A stretch of DNA of 43,788 bases from Vacuolonema iberomarrocanum LEGE 07170 (GTDB lineage Bacteria > Cyanobacteriota > Cyanobacteriia > Elainellales > Elainellaceae): the NCBI GenBank assembly GCA_015207365.1, contig JADEXA010000062.1, positions 1 to 43,788 on the forward strand. The letters are read 5' to 3'. How positions within the stretch are numbered: position 1 is the first letter of the stretch; each line of letters begins with the position of its first letter. The translations under genes were made by a program, and so were the position numbers. A model generated the notes under the pieces. It did no database searches and was not told the DNA's origin. It saw only the letters and a program-made list of their open reading frames with translations. Positions 27,006 to 35,824 of the stretch are shown here, piece after piece.

Positions 27006-27099
27006 ATAGCGGTGTGCAACCGCATTAAGCACAGCAACGGTTGTGTGGGGCGCGGCGCGCCCCACACAACCGTACTTAACTAACGTGCATAGCGCTATA
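27005..27099. mobile_element. Palindromic MITE-like element, family A copy 2
   Basis: A 95-bp element begins TATAGCG and ends CGCTATA, with 18-bp perfect arms (27037-27054 and 27056-27073) around one G. Compared with 8191-8287 it is inverted and has lost one base pair from the stem: an A in one arm and the matching T in the other. It inserted exactly at the T-run of the glnA terminator. Confidence 0.75.
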
Positions 27100-27213
27100 T
27101 TCTTTAGGGTACGCCCTTACGCATTGAGATTAGGACAAATCATTGTGTGCAAGCCCCGCAGCGCGGGGCTTGCACACAATGATTTAGTTTTACCTGAGCC
27201 GCACAGCACTATA
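27097..27213. mobile_element. Second MITE-like element abutting the first
   Basis: Starting at the last bases of the previous element, about 117 bp end in CACTATA. The core is a perfect 23-bp inverted repeat (27137-27159 and 27163-27185, beginning AAATCATTGTGTGC) with a 3-nt loop. Its right end, read on the minus strand (TATAGTGCTGTGCG, then AGGTAA), resembles the end of family A (TATAGCGCTGTGCG, then AGGTAA), so the two families share termini. The left boundary is uncertain. Confidence 0.6.
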
Positions 27214-27228
27214 GCAGGTGCAGGGGTT

Positions 27229-29907
27229 CTATTTTGTAGTCATGGTATGGACGCCATCCCAATCCGGTGGAGGTGGATTTTTCAGGTACTCATCAATGCG
27301 CTGGAGGTGGACGGCGATCGCCTGATCGTTCTCATCAACCTGTTGAGCCCGCTCAAACCACTGCTTTGCCTTGAGGAAATCGGCGCGGATATAAGCAGTA
27401 CGGCCCTGATGGTAGAGCGATAGCAGATCTTGGGTGCGATCGCTCAGAGGAACCTGGCGCTCATTCATCAGTTGGTAAATACTAATGGGCTGGGTTTTCC
27501 CCTTCACTCGAATGCGATCCAACTCCCGTACCCAAACCGTATCCTTGCAGAGCTGGTAGGTATACTCACTGAGAATAATGTCGCAACCATATTGCTTCGT
27601 CACCCCTTCCAATCGAGAGCTAATATCGACCCCATTGCCAATCACGGTATAGTCCATCCGCTTTTGAGAACCGATGTTGCCTGAAACAACCTCCCCCGAA
27701 CTAATGCCAATACCAAACCGGATCAATGGCTGGTTCCGGCGTTTGCGATAGTCATTGAAGTCTGACAGTCGCCGTCGCATATCCAGAGCAGACTTGACCG
27801 CCATTTCTGCATGGTTTTGTAGCGGTAGGGGAGCACCAAACACCGCCATCAGCGCATCCCCAATAAATTTGTCTAAGGTTCCTTCAAAGTTGAACACCGC
27901 TTCCACCATCGTCTCGAAGTAGTCGTTGAGCAAGGTAACGACATCAGCCGCTTCCATGTCTTCTGTCAAGCTGGTATAGCCTCGAATGTCGGAGAAAAGG
28001 ATGGTGACATCCTTGCGCTCGCCGACCATCAGGGCATCTTCGCCCAGGGCCATGACCCGATCGGCAACACCGGGCGTCATGTAACGGTACATCGTTGCTT
28101 TCATCCGTTTTTCCTGGCTGATGTCTTCCAAGACAATGAGCCCCCCCTGCACTTTCCCGGCAGGGTTCGTCAGCGGGTTGACGGTGAGGTTGATGCTACG
28201 CTCAATAGGCTGGACATGGGCGGCGTCGATCCAGCCCTGGGTTTCTGCTGGCAAGTTCCAGGGGAGATAGCGCTGGGAATGGGTGGGCGATCGCACCACC
28301 AGCACCGTCGTCAAGCCCTGCTCAGCGCTAGCCTTAACCAGCGGAGCAGCCTCGGAGGGTTGCACGTTCATTTCGCTGGGCGCTTCCAACTCATCGTTTT
28401 TTTCAGGTTTTTCAGGGTGCTGCTGCAGGTACTCGAGGCTAGAAATGCCAAGGGTCAGGCTTTGTTCAGGAACATACTGGCGTGCCCCAGATTGGAGGCT
28501 ATCTTGCAAGCGCGTCTTCAGCCTATCGATGGGCACAACCTCCCACACCTGCCGTCCAGTGAGTTGGCGAATCCAGTGGTTTTGCTGCACAACTCCATCT
28601 TGTTGTCCCCCCTCTCGTTTTGAGGAACAGCCCAACAACTCAAGTGCTGCATCATTAATCGTGACGATGCGCCCTTCCATATCCGTCGAAATCACCGCAT
28701 CGGACAAGCTTTGCAGAATGTCTTTTTGATATTGCCGTTCTAGCAGCACACGCTCGAATAGCTGAGCATTTTCCAGTGCAATTCCCGCCTGGGTGTTGAA
28801 GGCTTGCATGAACTCCTCATCCGAGCGGTTGAAGGAGCCGTGGTGTTTATTAATGAGTTGGGTGACACCGATCAGATGCCCTTCAGAATTGAAGACGGGC
28901 ATGCAAAGAATCGTGCGCGTCAGGTAGCCAGTAGAGCGATCGATGGTGGGATTGAAGCGGGGATCCTCATAAGCATTGGTAATGTTCAAGATTTCGCCTG
29001 TCGATGCAACGAAACCCGCAATCCCACGATTGGCTGGAATGCGAATATCGATGGTGGTTTTGCCATCTGCTTTGGCGATCCGAGACCAAAGTTCTCCCTT
29101 CTCCCGATCGAGCAGAAACAAGGTGCTGCGATCGGCCTGCATCAATTTGCGAGCCTCATCCATGACGGCCTGAAGCGTGCGTTCTAAATCTAGGCTCTGG
29201 GCCAAGAAGGTGGTGGCATTGAGCAGAGCTGCGGCTCCCCGCTGGTTTCGAGAGGCCATGTAGAAAGCGTTGCAGCTTTCGAGAATGACACCGATCGCCG
29301 CTGCAAATTCTTGAAACTGGTTCTGGTCGGTGTTGTTAAAGGGGCGATCGCCCTCCTTATTCAGCAGTTGTGCCACCGCAACAACCCGCTCCTGCCGATC
29401 CACAATCGGCATACACAGGATATTGCGCGTGTGATATCCCGTGTTCCGATCCACATCCGGGTTGAACATGGGATGGCTATAGGCATCGGGAATGTTGAGG
29501 GTTTCGCCAGTCGCCGCAACATGGCCAGCAATACCCGTGGTGCGGGGAATGCGAATTTCCTCACGCTGCCCATTTTTACCCGATGCGACCTTAGACCAAA
29601 GCTGGTCTTGCTCCTCGTCGACCAGAAAAATCGTGGTGCGATCGGCATGGAGAATTTGGCCAATCTTCAGGGTAAAGGCTTCCAAGAGCTGATCTAATAC
29701 GCTCTCCAGCGCATCATCATTGATCATCTCAATGGCTCGCCGAGATTGCTCAAACTCTTGAGTAATCTGGTCAAGCAGCTGAATAAATTTGGACGCAGGT
29801 AGATCCTTGACAAGTGGAACGAGAGCACTCTGGCGATTCTCGGGTGACGTTGCTACACGACCTCCTTGGGTCAGCAGCGCCAGCATACTCCCATGAGATT
29901 CAGTCAT
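27229..29907 (-). CDS. Adenylate cyclase with two GAF domains and a PAS domain
   Basis: An 892-residue soluble sensor enzyme like the CyaB1/CyaB2 cyclases of Anabaena. Order: N-terminal helix; GAF-A (about 65-220) with LNKEGDRPFNNTDQNQF; GAF-B (about 235-395) with INKHHGSFNRSDEEF; a PAS domain starting near LSDAVISTDMEGRIVTIND (about 400-590, with a polar insert); the class III cyclase catalytic domain (about 620-830); and a TPR-like C-terminus. The metal aspartates are in FSDIRGYTSL (near 639) and FIGDALMAVFG. Lys in LDKFIGDA and Thr in MDYTVIG select adenine, as in bacterial class IIIb enzymes. GAF-B keeps the cyclic-nucleotide NKFDE motif; GAF-A has NK-F-DQ. It would make cAMP under feedback control. 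It converges on glnA. Confidence 0.92.
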   Translation of the reverse strand: MTESHGSMLALLTQGGRVATSPENRQSALVPLVKDLPASKFIQLLDQITQEFEQSRRAIEMINDDALESVLDQLLEAFTLKIGQILHADRTTIFLVDEEQDQLWSKVASGKNGQREEIRIPRTTGIAGHVAATGETLNIPDAYSHPMFNPDVDRNTGYHTRNILCMPIVDRQERVVAVAQLLNKEGDRPFNNTDQNQFQEFAAAIGVILESCNAFYMASRNQRGAAALLNATTFLAQSLDLERTLQAVMDEARKLMQADRSTLFLLDREKGELWSRIAKADGKTTIDIRIPANRGIAGFVASTGEILNITNAYEDPRFNPTIDRSTGYLTRTILCMPVFNSEGHLIGVTQLINKHHGSFNRSDEEFMQAFNTQAGIALENAQLFERVLLERQYQKDILQSLSDAVISTDMEGRIVTINDAALELLGCSSKREGGQQDGVVQQNHWIRQLTGRQVWEVVPIDRLKTRLQDSLQSGARQYVPEQSLTLGISSLEYLQQHPEKPEKNDELEAPSEMNVQPSEAAPLVKASAEQGLTTVLVVRSPTHSQRYLPWNLPAETQGWIDAAHVQPIERSINLTVNPLTNPAGKVQGGLIVLEDISQEKRMKATMYRYMTPGVADRVMALGEDALMVGERKDVTILFSDIRGYTSLTEDMEAADVVTLLNDYFETMVEAVFNFEGTLDKFIGDALMAVFGAPLPLQNHAEMAVKSALDMRRRLSDFNDYRKRRNQPLIRFGIGISSGEVVSGNIGSQKRMDYTVIGNGVDISSRLEGVTKQYGCDIILSEYTYQLCKDTVWVRELDRIRVKGKTQPISIYQLMNERQVPLSDRTQDLLSLYHQGRTAYIRADFLKAKQWFERAQQVDENDQAIAVHLQRIDEYLKNPPPPDWDGVHTMTTK

Positions 29908-30116
29908 AGTCCAAGACGGGTTAAAGAGGAGGAGTCAATGCGACGGATTTGCCCCACAAAGCAGTGGTAGGGTTAAGGACAAGTCCTGGTAGAGCACCCA
30001 TTGCTGATGGACTTTTATCCATAAACTAACCTACTCTGGCCATTTCCAACCACTCCGGAAAGCACGAATCGATTGAAGGGGAACGGCAACTGCGACAGCG
30101 CTGGCGTCAAAGATTT

Positions 30117-30152
30117 CAAGTCACTATCAAAAGGCAAGTCACTATCAAAAGG
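30117..30152. repeat. Perfect tandem duplication of 18 bp
   Basis: CAAGTCACTATCAAAAGG occurs at 30117-30134 and again at 30135-30152 without a gap, just past the stop of the GT2-GT4 gene. It looks like a recent replication slip. Confidence 0.85.
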
Positions 30153-30159
30153 ATAAATA

Positions 30160-32637
30160 TCATCCGCGATTAAGGGCTTTCAAGTAGGCCGACTGCAAAC
30201 GCCTCTGGTAATTTTCTCTAGAAAATCGCTGAGCATTTTCGCGTCCCTTGTCAACCAGTTGAGCCCGCAGCGTACGATCGCTCAACAGTTTCTCGATTTT
30301 GTTGCGAATGTCATTTACATCATAGGGGCTGGCATACAACGCACCGGCCCCACAAATTTCTGGCAAGCAAGACAGATTGGATGTGATAACCGGGCAACCC
30401 AACGTCATCGCCTCCAAGGGAGGCAACCCAAACCCTTCATAGAGAGACGGGAAGACCAGGCAGTAGGCTCCTTGATAAAGGTACTTCAAACTTTCCATCG
30501 GCACATATTCCAACAGCTTCACTTCCTGCTTAGAGGTGCCATCAAACAAGTAATCGATGCGCCCCAACTCTCGTTCCCAAGACCACGCTTTTTTACCCAC
30601 AATGACTAGCGGCATGTCGGTATCGAGGCTAGCGTAGGCTTCGATCAGCCGTCCCACATTTTTCTTCGGTTCGATCGCCCCGACAAACAGCAGGTAGTTC
30701 TGGTAATCCAAACCATAGCGTCGGAGGTAACGGGCAATCTCTCCTTCATCCGCTTGTAAAGGCCGTAAGGTTACAGGCTGATACGTCACAGCAATGCGAT
30801 CGGGATCCGCATCGAAATACGTTAGCAAATCTTTTTTCGTATTTTCTGAAACGGTAATAATGACCTCAGAATCTTCGATCGCATTACGAATTTTGTTGTA
30901 GAAATCTTTTTTATTATCGAGGGTTGTATAGGGCAAGCGTAGCGGAATTAAATCATGCACCGTTGTAATTTTCTTTGTCCCTTTAATCCGAATCGGGAGG
31001 GGATAAGTTACATGCCAGATATCCATTTTTTCGGGCATATAAATATCTGTAATTCGGTTGGATAAGGAAAAGGAAAAATTGGCAATTTCGTAACATCGTG
31101 ACAGGTTAAAAGACTGAGCATAGCGAATTAGATCGGCTCCAAATTCTCCTTCCTTGAATACCAAATCACCGAGGCTCGTGCGCCGCCACGCGCGATAGAA
31201 AGGTCCGCTATAGGACTTCAGCATTCCTTTTAGTAAGCCCACCAATTCTGTGATGATATTGCCCCGTCGAATTTGCTGATCAAAAAACAGAACCTCATCC
31301 AGTAATTTGTCCTGCTTGCTACTGTCGCGGCTGAGCAACACATCCACCTGCGCTCCCATGTCTTGCAGCGCCTTGACGAGAGTAGTGCTGTAGGTTTTAA
31401 TGCCTGTGCCTCTGGGCAGTTCAAGGTTATAGCCATCCATCAAAATCTTGACGCCGGATAGGGCACTAGCCAAGTTGGCGTCGGGGGTTGGCATTGGCGG
31501 CGAGGAAAGGGGTGTAGGGGACGGAAGTTGGGCGATCGCCGCCTCATCCATCCGCTCTGCTCCTGCCAAAACCTGGTCGTTGTCTGCCTCCACCACATTC
31601 CGCCAGGTCGAGGCGGTTCCTGTCTGGTCAAACGTCCGCACTAGCCCTGGCACACAGATGGCGTACTTACCTTGCTTTGTGATGGATTGGGGCGACCAGG
31701 CCGTAATCCACCAATCCTCATCGGCCCCTTGTCCATGCTTGCGCCCGATAGGCTTGGGCGCACCCAGATAGGGCGTGGGAATCGGAAGCACAGCTCGCCA
31801 ATAATCTCGATGGGCATGGAGATGTACCCCCGGCATCGAACGCTTGAGATGCACTTTGTAGCCACCGATACTCGCGACCTCATAGGTGCGATGCTCGACC
31901 GCATCCCGCCCCGTTAGTAGCGGACGATCTTGGGGATCCTGGATAGCAGCTAACACATTGAATAGGTCAGGATGAACATCAACATCATCCTGGAAGTAGG
32001 AAATCCAATCGATATCCGGATCTGCTAGCCAGTAGCCGATGCCAGCGTTGATAGCGTTGGGAAGGCCACGATTCTCTGGCAGGCGGAGCAAGGGAACGCC
32101 ATGTTCAGCGGTGACTCGCTGGTTTTCCCGGTAGTTTTCCTCGCTGGAGGCATCGTCAACCACGACAACGGGGGCACCCAAGGACAGGATCTGGGGAAGC
32201 GATCGCACCAATCCTTGGGGACGATTGTAAGTGGTGATCACACAGGCATAGCGCGGAGCCTGTTGCTGCGCCCGGTACAGGGTTTCGATAGAGGAGAGCT
32301 GATCTAGCAATGCTCGCAGGTGAGCCGTTTCGACCGCTGGAGCAGGGTCGGGAATCTGCCGAGCGTATACGACAAATACGGAATTCGCAAAAATCGGCTG
32401 AAACTGTTGTAGGGTGGCGATCGCAAAGGGCGGCTCTACCTCATGCACCATACCCTTGTGAAAGACAACAAAATCAAAGCCATCCGGCGACAGGGTATAA
32501 GTCACGTTGTAATGATAGGTGCCTGGGAAGAACTCCATGAACTCGTTGGGCGCGAGAATGGCGTCGGTAGCACCCGCATGGTCTTTGAGGAAATCCCGCG
32601 TTTCAATCCAAAATTCATCGTCGATAGGAAAGGACAT
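30160..32637 (-). CDS. Double glycosyltransferase (GT2 fused to GT4)
   Basis: The protein has 825 residues from the ATG at 32637. Residues 1-110 are an unassigned N-terminal domain (DEFWIETRDFLKDH onward). A GT2 domain follows (about 128-380) with VITTYNRP, VVVDDAS and the metal motif FQDDVDVHPD. After a linker rich in Pro/Ser (about 375-393) comes a GT4 domain (about 397-825) with LMDGYNLELPRGTGIKTY, LFVGAIEPKKNVGRLIEAY and YEGFGLPPLEAMTLGCPV, the retaining E-x7-E site. Two active sites in one chain suggest it adds two sugars in sequence to a cell-surface glycan. Such fusions are often in polysaccharide loci, but this one stands alone. The frame opens further upstream at 32805; the longer start has no family-like sequence. 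Confidence 0.82.
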   Translation of the reverse strand: MSFPIDDEFWIETRDFLKDHAGATDAILAPNEFMEFFPGTYHYNVTYTLSPDGFDFVVFHKGMVHEVEPPFAIATLQQFQPIFANSVFVVYARQIPDPAPAVETAHLRALLDQLSSIETLYRAQQQAPRYACVITTYNRPQGLVRSLPQILSLGAPVVVVDDASSEENYRENQRVTAEHGVPLLRLPENRGLPNAINAGIGYWLADPDIDWISYFQDDVDVHPDLFNVLAAIQDPQDRPLLTGRDAVEHRTYEVASIGGYKVHLKRSMPGVHLHAHRDYWRAVLPIPTPYLGAPKPIGRKHGQGADEDWWITAWSPQSITKQGKYAICVPGLVRTFDQTGTASTWRNVVEADNDQVLAGAERMDEAAIAQLPSPTPLSSPPMPTPDANLASALSGVKILMDGYNLELPRGTGIKTYSTTLVKALQDMGAQVDVLLSRDSSKQDKLLDEVLFFDQQIRRGNIITELVGLLKGMLKSYSGPFYRAWRRTSLGDLVFKEGEFGADLIRYAQSFNLSRCYEIANFSFSLSNRITDIYMPEKMDIWHVTYPLPIRIKGTKKITTVHDLIPLRLPYTTLDNKKDFYNKIRNAIEDSEVIITVSENTKKDLLTYFDADPDRIAVTYQPVTLRPLQADEGEIARYLRRYGLDYQNYLLFVGAIEPKKNVGRLIEAYASLDTDMPLVIVGKKAWSWERELGRIDYLFDGTSKQEVKLLEYVPMESLKYLYQGAYCLVFPSLYEGFGLPPLEAMTLGCPVITSNLSCLPEICGAGALYASPYDVNDIRNKIEKLLSDRTLRAQLVDKGRENAQRFSRENYQRRLQSAYLKALNRG

Positions 32638-33186
32638 GGAAGGCAGAGGAGTAAACGTCTGGAGAAGAGGGAGGCTGCAATAGAGAGAGGGGCAAAACAA
32701 GCTATAAACCCTGCTTCTTTCTAAAAGCACTAGGTCGAGGTTATCGCTGCGCTTGATTACTTTGTCAGAGATTGCAGCCTCTATCAAGCCATTCTCATAC
32801 GTCAAACGCCAAAAGCGGAGTACCCAGTGGAAGGATACTCCGCTTTTTTGCTGTGATACTCACTTTGGACAATGGATTCAAAGAACCCAACTTTCATTTT
32901 TTGGAAGTCTAGTGACGTTAGGCTGCCCAAAAAATAAGGCTTAGGTTAAATTAACTCTATCGTCCTGATGAGGTACTTGGGAGGTTAATCGCTCGAGAGA
33001 CTCAATTCCTCCTTGTTGGAGCAGGGTCTTGTTTCGAGCCGGAAACTATCGAACAGAAGGTCGGAAAATAGAAAGATTTGGGAATCGAAGCTTTGAACGT
33101 TGATCAAACACAAATGACTGGATGGATGTTGAAGAGCGATGATTGCCCTGGACGATCGCCCACATTCATCGACGACTAGCTAACAT
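32638..33186. other. Spacer upstream of the double glycosyltransferase
   Basis: About 550 bp hold the leader of the minus-strand glycosyltransferase gene and the bidirectional terminator at 32811-32847. I see nothing else recognisable. Confidence 0.5.
32811..32847. terminator. Bidirectional intrinsic terminator
   Basis: The 12-bp stem AAAAGCGGAGTA (32811-32822) pairs with 32836-32847 across a 13-nt loop. A-runs and T-runs flank it, so it can end transcripts in both directions. On the minus strand it would end the small gene at 33187-33366. Confidence 0.75.
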
Positions 33187-33366
33187 CTAACCACGATTGC
33201 GGAAGTGCTCTTCGGGCAAAAAATTCTGACACCAGCACCGCTCTAAATACTTCACGCGATAGGTATACCAAAACCGTTGCGGATTGAGCGTAGCAGGTGA
33301 TTGGCGACTGAACAACGGTTGGTTCATGTAACGCCAGAGAAGAACGAAGAAGTGGGTTTTAGCCAT
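33187..33366 (-). CDS. Small basic protein of unknown function
   Basis: A 59-residue frame from the ATG at 33366 (seven more residues from 33387). It begins MAKTHFFVLLWRYMNQPLF and is rich in aromatic and basic residues, with WCQ and FRNR near the end. The composition is protein-like and a terminator lies downstream, which favours a real gene. I do not recognise a family, and no clear ribosome-binding site precedes the start. Confidence 0.4.
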   Translation of the reverse strand: MAKTHFFVLLWRYMNQPLFSRQSPATLNPQRFWYTYRVKYLERCWCQNFLPEEHFRNRG

Positions 33367-33896
33367 AATAGTAAGCGATGAAATCATCTGTGTGGGGTGA
33401 ACTGAAGTCGCAAGAGACGTCTCATAACTCTCTGCGTTTCACAGGATCAGCATGCCCATTTGCCCAAATAAATGCACATGTCTTTACAGCCTGCTCACAC
33501 TCCCTTTCTTCAAGTTTTGTTGTCGCATGTCGGCAAAATTGCAGAGAAATTTTCAAGTAATCGCCAAACTTTTCTCAGAAAGTTTTGTAAATTCTAGGAA
33601 GATTGAGTCGATGGGAACAAACAACATGCTGTTCACGTCTGAACATCTACCGAGAAAATCGGGAGAATTACGGAAAGGCGATCGCCTTATCTTTTTATCT
33701 ATAAAAATTTCTAATTGTTAAAAACCTCGTGATCCTATGGACAAGCTTGGGGAGAAAAATTGCCATAAAACCATCGCGGCGTCCTGTAGCAAACATTGTT
33801 CCAAGAAGACGCTACAGCGTTTGTCCTTGAGAACCTGCGGAGAGCGAATACCGATTCTCTAAGAACCCCATAGGACTTACGCAAACCTTGCATAAC

Positions 33897-33957
33897 CTTA
33901 TGCATTTTGTTGATAGTGTGGCCGCGACGCGGCCACACTATCAACAAAATGCATAAG
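33897..33957. repeat. Perfect 61-bp palindrome
   Basis: Arms of 30 bp (33897-33926 and 33928-33957, starting CTTATGCATTTTG) are exactly complementary around a single A. A just-upstream segment, TAGGACTTACGCAAACC, is also AT-rich and may be part of the element. Confidence 0.9.
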
Positions 33958-33964
33958 TCTTGCC

Positions 33965-34013
33965 CCAATAGTGTTTGTGCTCGCTGCAAAGCAGCGAGCA
34001 CAAACACTATTGG
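33965..34013. repeat. Perfect 49-bp palindrome next to the first
   Basis: Arms of 23 bp (33965-33987 and 33991-34013, starting CCAATAGTGTTTGTG) with loop AAA, only 7 bp from the preceding palindrome. The layout (AT-rich outer arm, GC-rich tip) is the same as in families A and B, but the sequence differs. Confidence 0.88.
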
Positions 34014-34115
34014 AGTTTTATGGTCATTGAAGCGGAGTTGACATTAGAAATGAAGGGAGTTCTATCGAAATCGACCAAACCCGTTTGGATTTGGTCAAAG
34101 TGTAATCATAACGAA

Positions 34116-34187
34116 CTGGGGTGCTAGGATTCGAACCTAGGAATGGCGGGACCAAAACCCGCTGCCTTACCACTTGGCGACACCCCA
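34116..34187 (-). tRNA. trnQ-UUG: tRNA-Gln (anticodon UUG)
   Basis: The minus strand folds as a complete 72-nt tRNA: acceptor TGGGGTG/CACCCCA, D-arm GCC/GGC, anticodon stem GCGGG/CCCGC with loop TTTTGGT (anticodon TTG), T-arm CTAGG-TTCGAAT-CCTAG, and discriminator G73. The CCA end is not encoded. It lies between repeats and the ABC permease gene. Confidence 0.96.
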
Positions 34188-34281
34188 CCAATGCAGCTTT
34201 CATATAGTAACAGTTTACTCAGTCACCGTGTCAAGAATTCTCACACCCCAATTTTTGCGCCAGAGCGGCACTGACTATCCG

Positions 34282-35163
34282 TTATAAGCTCTCCAACTTA
34301 CCCCAGCGAAAGGCGATCGCCAGTCCCGAAAACACAATTCCCATGACCACCAGCGAAAACGCCGCACCGAGGGGCCAATTGTAGGACACTCCAAATTGGG
34401 ACGAAATGACATTGCCCAACATGATGCCCGTGGGGCTACCCACAAGGCTGGGAGTAATGAAGTCGCCCATGGTTAGCGCGAACACCGTAATGGAGCCAGC
34501 CAAGATGCCCGGACGCACCAGCGGTAGGATAACGCGGAAGAAAGTGGTTAGCGGTGGTGCGTTCAGATCGGCAGAGGCTTCGAGAAGAGGGCGCGGCAAT
34601 TTCTCAAACGCTGTAACGATCGGCAAGATCATGAACGGTAGCCATACCTGCACAAAGGTCAGCAGGGTCGAAAACTGGTTGTACAGAAAAATGGGACTCG
34701 GTTCTTGCAAAATGCCCAGCGCCATTAGCGTGGAATTTAGAATGCCGTTATAGCCCAGAATGATCTTCCAAGCGAAGATTCGCACCAGATAGCTCGACCA
34801 CAGAGGCAGGATCACCAGAGTCGTCAGAATGCCTTGGTAGCGTCTACCCTGGTTCGCGATGAAATAACCAACAGGTAGCGCAATCACAATATCAATCAGC
34901 GTCACGCTTAGGGCTGTACCCACGGTGCGTAGGATAATCGTGCGGTAGGAGCTATTGGTGGCAATGGTCTGGAAATTGCCCAGGTTGAACTGACGCACGA
35001 TGTCAAAGGATTCCAGCTTCCATACGCTGTAGGACATCAGCAAGACAATGGGGATGAAGTAAAGGGCTGTCATCCACAGCAATGGCGGCAGGAGCGAAGC
35101 ATATAGACCTGTACGAGGCGATCGCCGGGGTCGCTGAACCGAAGCATCCACCGAAGTATTCAT
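34282..35163 (-). CDS. ABC transporter permease, PotB-like
   Basis: The protein has 293 residues with six hydrophobic segments, as in the inner-membrane permeases of spermidine/putrescine importers. The cytoplasmic coupling loop reads LLEASADLNAPPLTTFFRVILPLVRPGI, the EAA loop in which the usual Gly is Asn. The N-terminus is long and basic (residues 1-22). The partner permease, ATPase and binding protein are not next to it: downstream is tRNA-Gln and upstream a divergent gene. They must be encoded elsewhere, or the gene is an orphan. Substrate assignment to polyamines is by family resemblance only. Confidence 0.85.
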   Translation of the reverse strand: MNTSVDASVQRPRRSPRTGLYASLLPPLLWMTALYFIPIVLLMSYSVWKLESFDIVRQFNLGNFQTIATNSSYRTIILRTVGTALSVTLIDIVIALPVGYFIANQGRRYQGILTTLVILPLWSSYLVRIFAWKIILGYNGILNSTLMALGILQEPSPIFLYNQFSTLLTFVQVWLPFMILPIVTAFEKLPRPLLEASADLNAPPLTTFFRVILPLVRPGILAGSITVFALTMGDFITPSLVGSPTGIMLGNVISSQFGVSYNWPLGAAFSLVVMGIVFSGLAIAFRWGKLESL

Positions 35164-35377
35164 AGAACTCAGAGCAACCTTTCAGGGGAAAACCGGGGAA
35201 ATCGAACGACACGAAACCAAGCCATTCTATGGCTCAATCGTACAATGGCCAGCCAATCGAAGCGGTTCGGGAGGTGCTTGACAGCATTGCCAAGATTACT
35301 GCGTGGAAGATGGAGCGCGATCGCCCCAATCGTTGGCTAGAGTAGGAGCAGGAAACACCATCCATGTTTTGACTATC

Positions 35378-35728
35378 ATGTCCACCTGCCCTCGTTGCCA
35401 ACAAGTGGTTGAGCCTCAAGCGATCGCCTGCCCATTTTGCAAAATGGAGCTGAAGGCTCACGGGCACCCCGGTATTGAGCTGCATCGCGCCACCAAAGAT
35501 AGCTATCTCTGTGATACCTGCACCTATCATGCTGACGATAGCTGCAACTTTGACAAACGTCCCTACGCAAAGGATTGCACCCTCTACCGCCATGTAGACA
35601 CGCCCATCGCGGCTACCCCGTCTTACAAACCCAGCTTTAACTTAAAAACCTGGTTCCGCCGCAACACGACCTGGCTTCTCCTTGGGTTGCTCATCGCTAT
35701 CAGCATCTTTATTGCCCTTGGGCGCTAG
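35378..35728 (+). CDS. Zinc-ribbon protein with C-terminal membrane anchor
   Basis: A 116-residue protein from the ATG at 35378. It has two cysteine pairs (C4-x2-C7 and C18-x2-C21, a zinc ribbon), then a second cysteine cluster in YLCDTCTYHADDSCNFDKRPYAKDC. After a linker comes one hydrophobic segment (WLLLGLLIAISIFIALG) ending the protein. The topology is probably a cytoplasmic zinc domain anchored in the membrane. The function is unknown. The upstream frame to 35303 has no features. rnc follows 96 bp later on the same strand. Confidence 0.75.
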   Translation: MSTCPRCQQVVEPQAIACPFCKMELKAHGHPGIELHRATKDSYLCDTCTYHADDSCNFDKRPYAKDCTLYRHVDTPIAATPSYKPSFNLKTWFRRNTTWLLLGLLIAISIFIALGR

Positions 35729-35824
35729 CAGACATTCCACTCTGTGCTCTCTGTGCCTCTGTGGTTCATCCCAAATTCCGCCACCACCCATTCCATTACC
35801 CGCCATCGTGCTGCACATTCATCC

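Larger units (their letters stand above)
33367..34115. other. Gene-free spacer with two large palindromes
   Basis: About 750 bp between the small minus-strand frame and tRNA-Gln. Apart from the two palindromes at 33897-33957 and 33965-34013 the sequence is AT-rich and shows no coding pattern; short frames at 33378-33721 have no ribosome-binding site and no family-like features. Confidence 0.5.

Noticed and set aside
33735..34007. A 90-codon minus-strand frame over the two large palindromes
   Set aside because: Most of it is palindrome sequence; no start signal or protein-like pattern.
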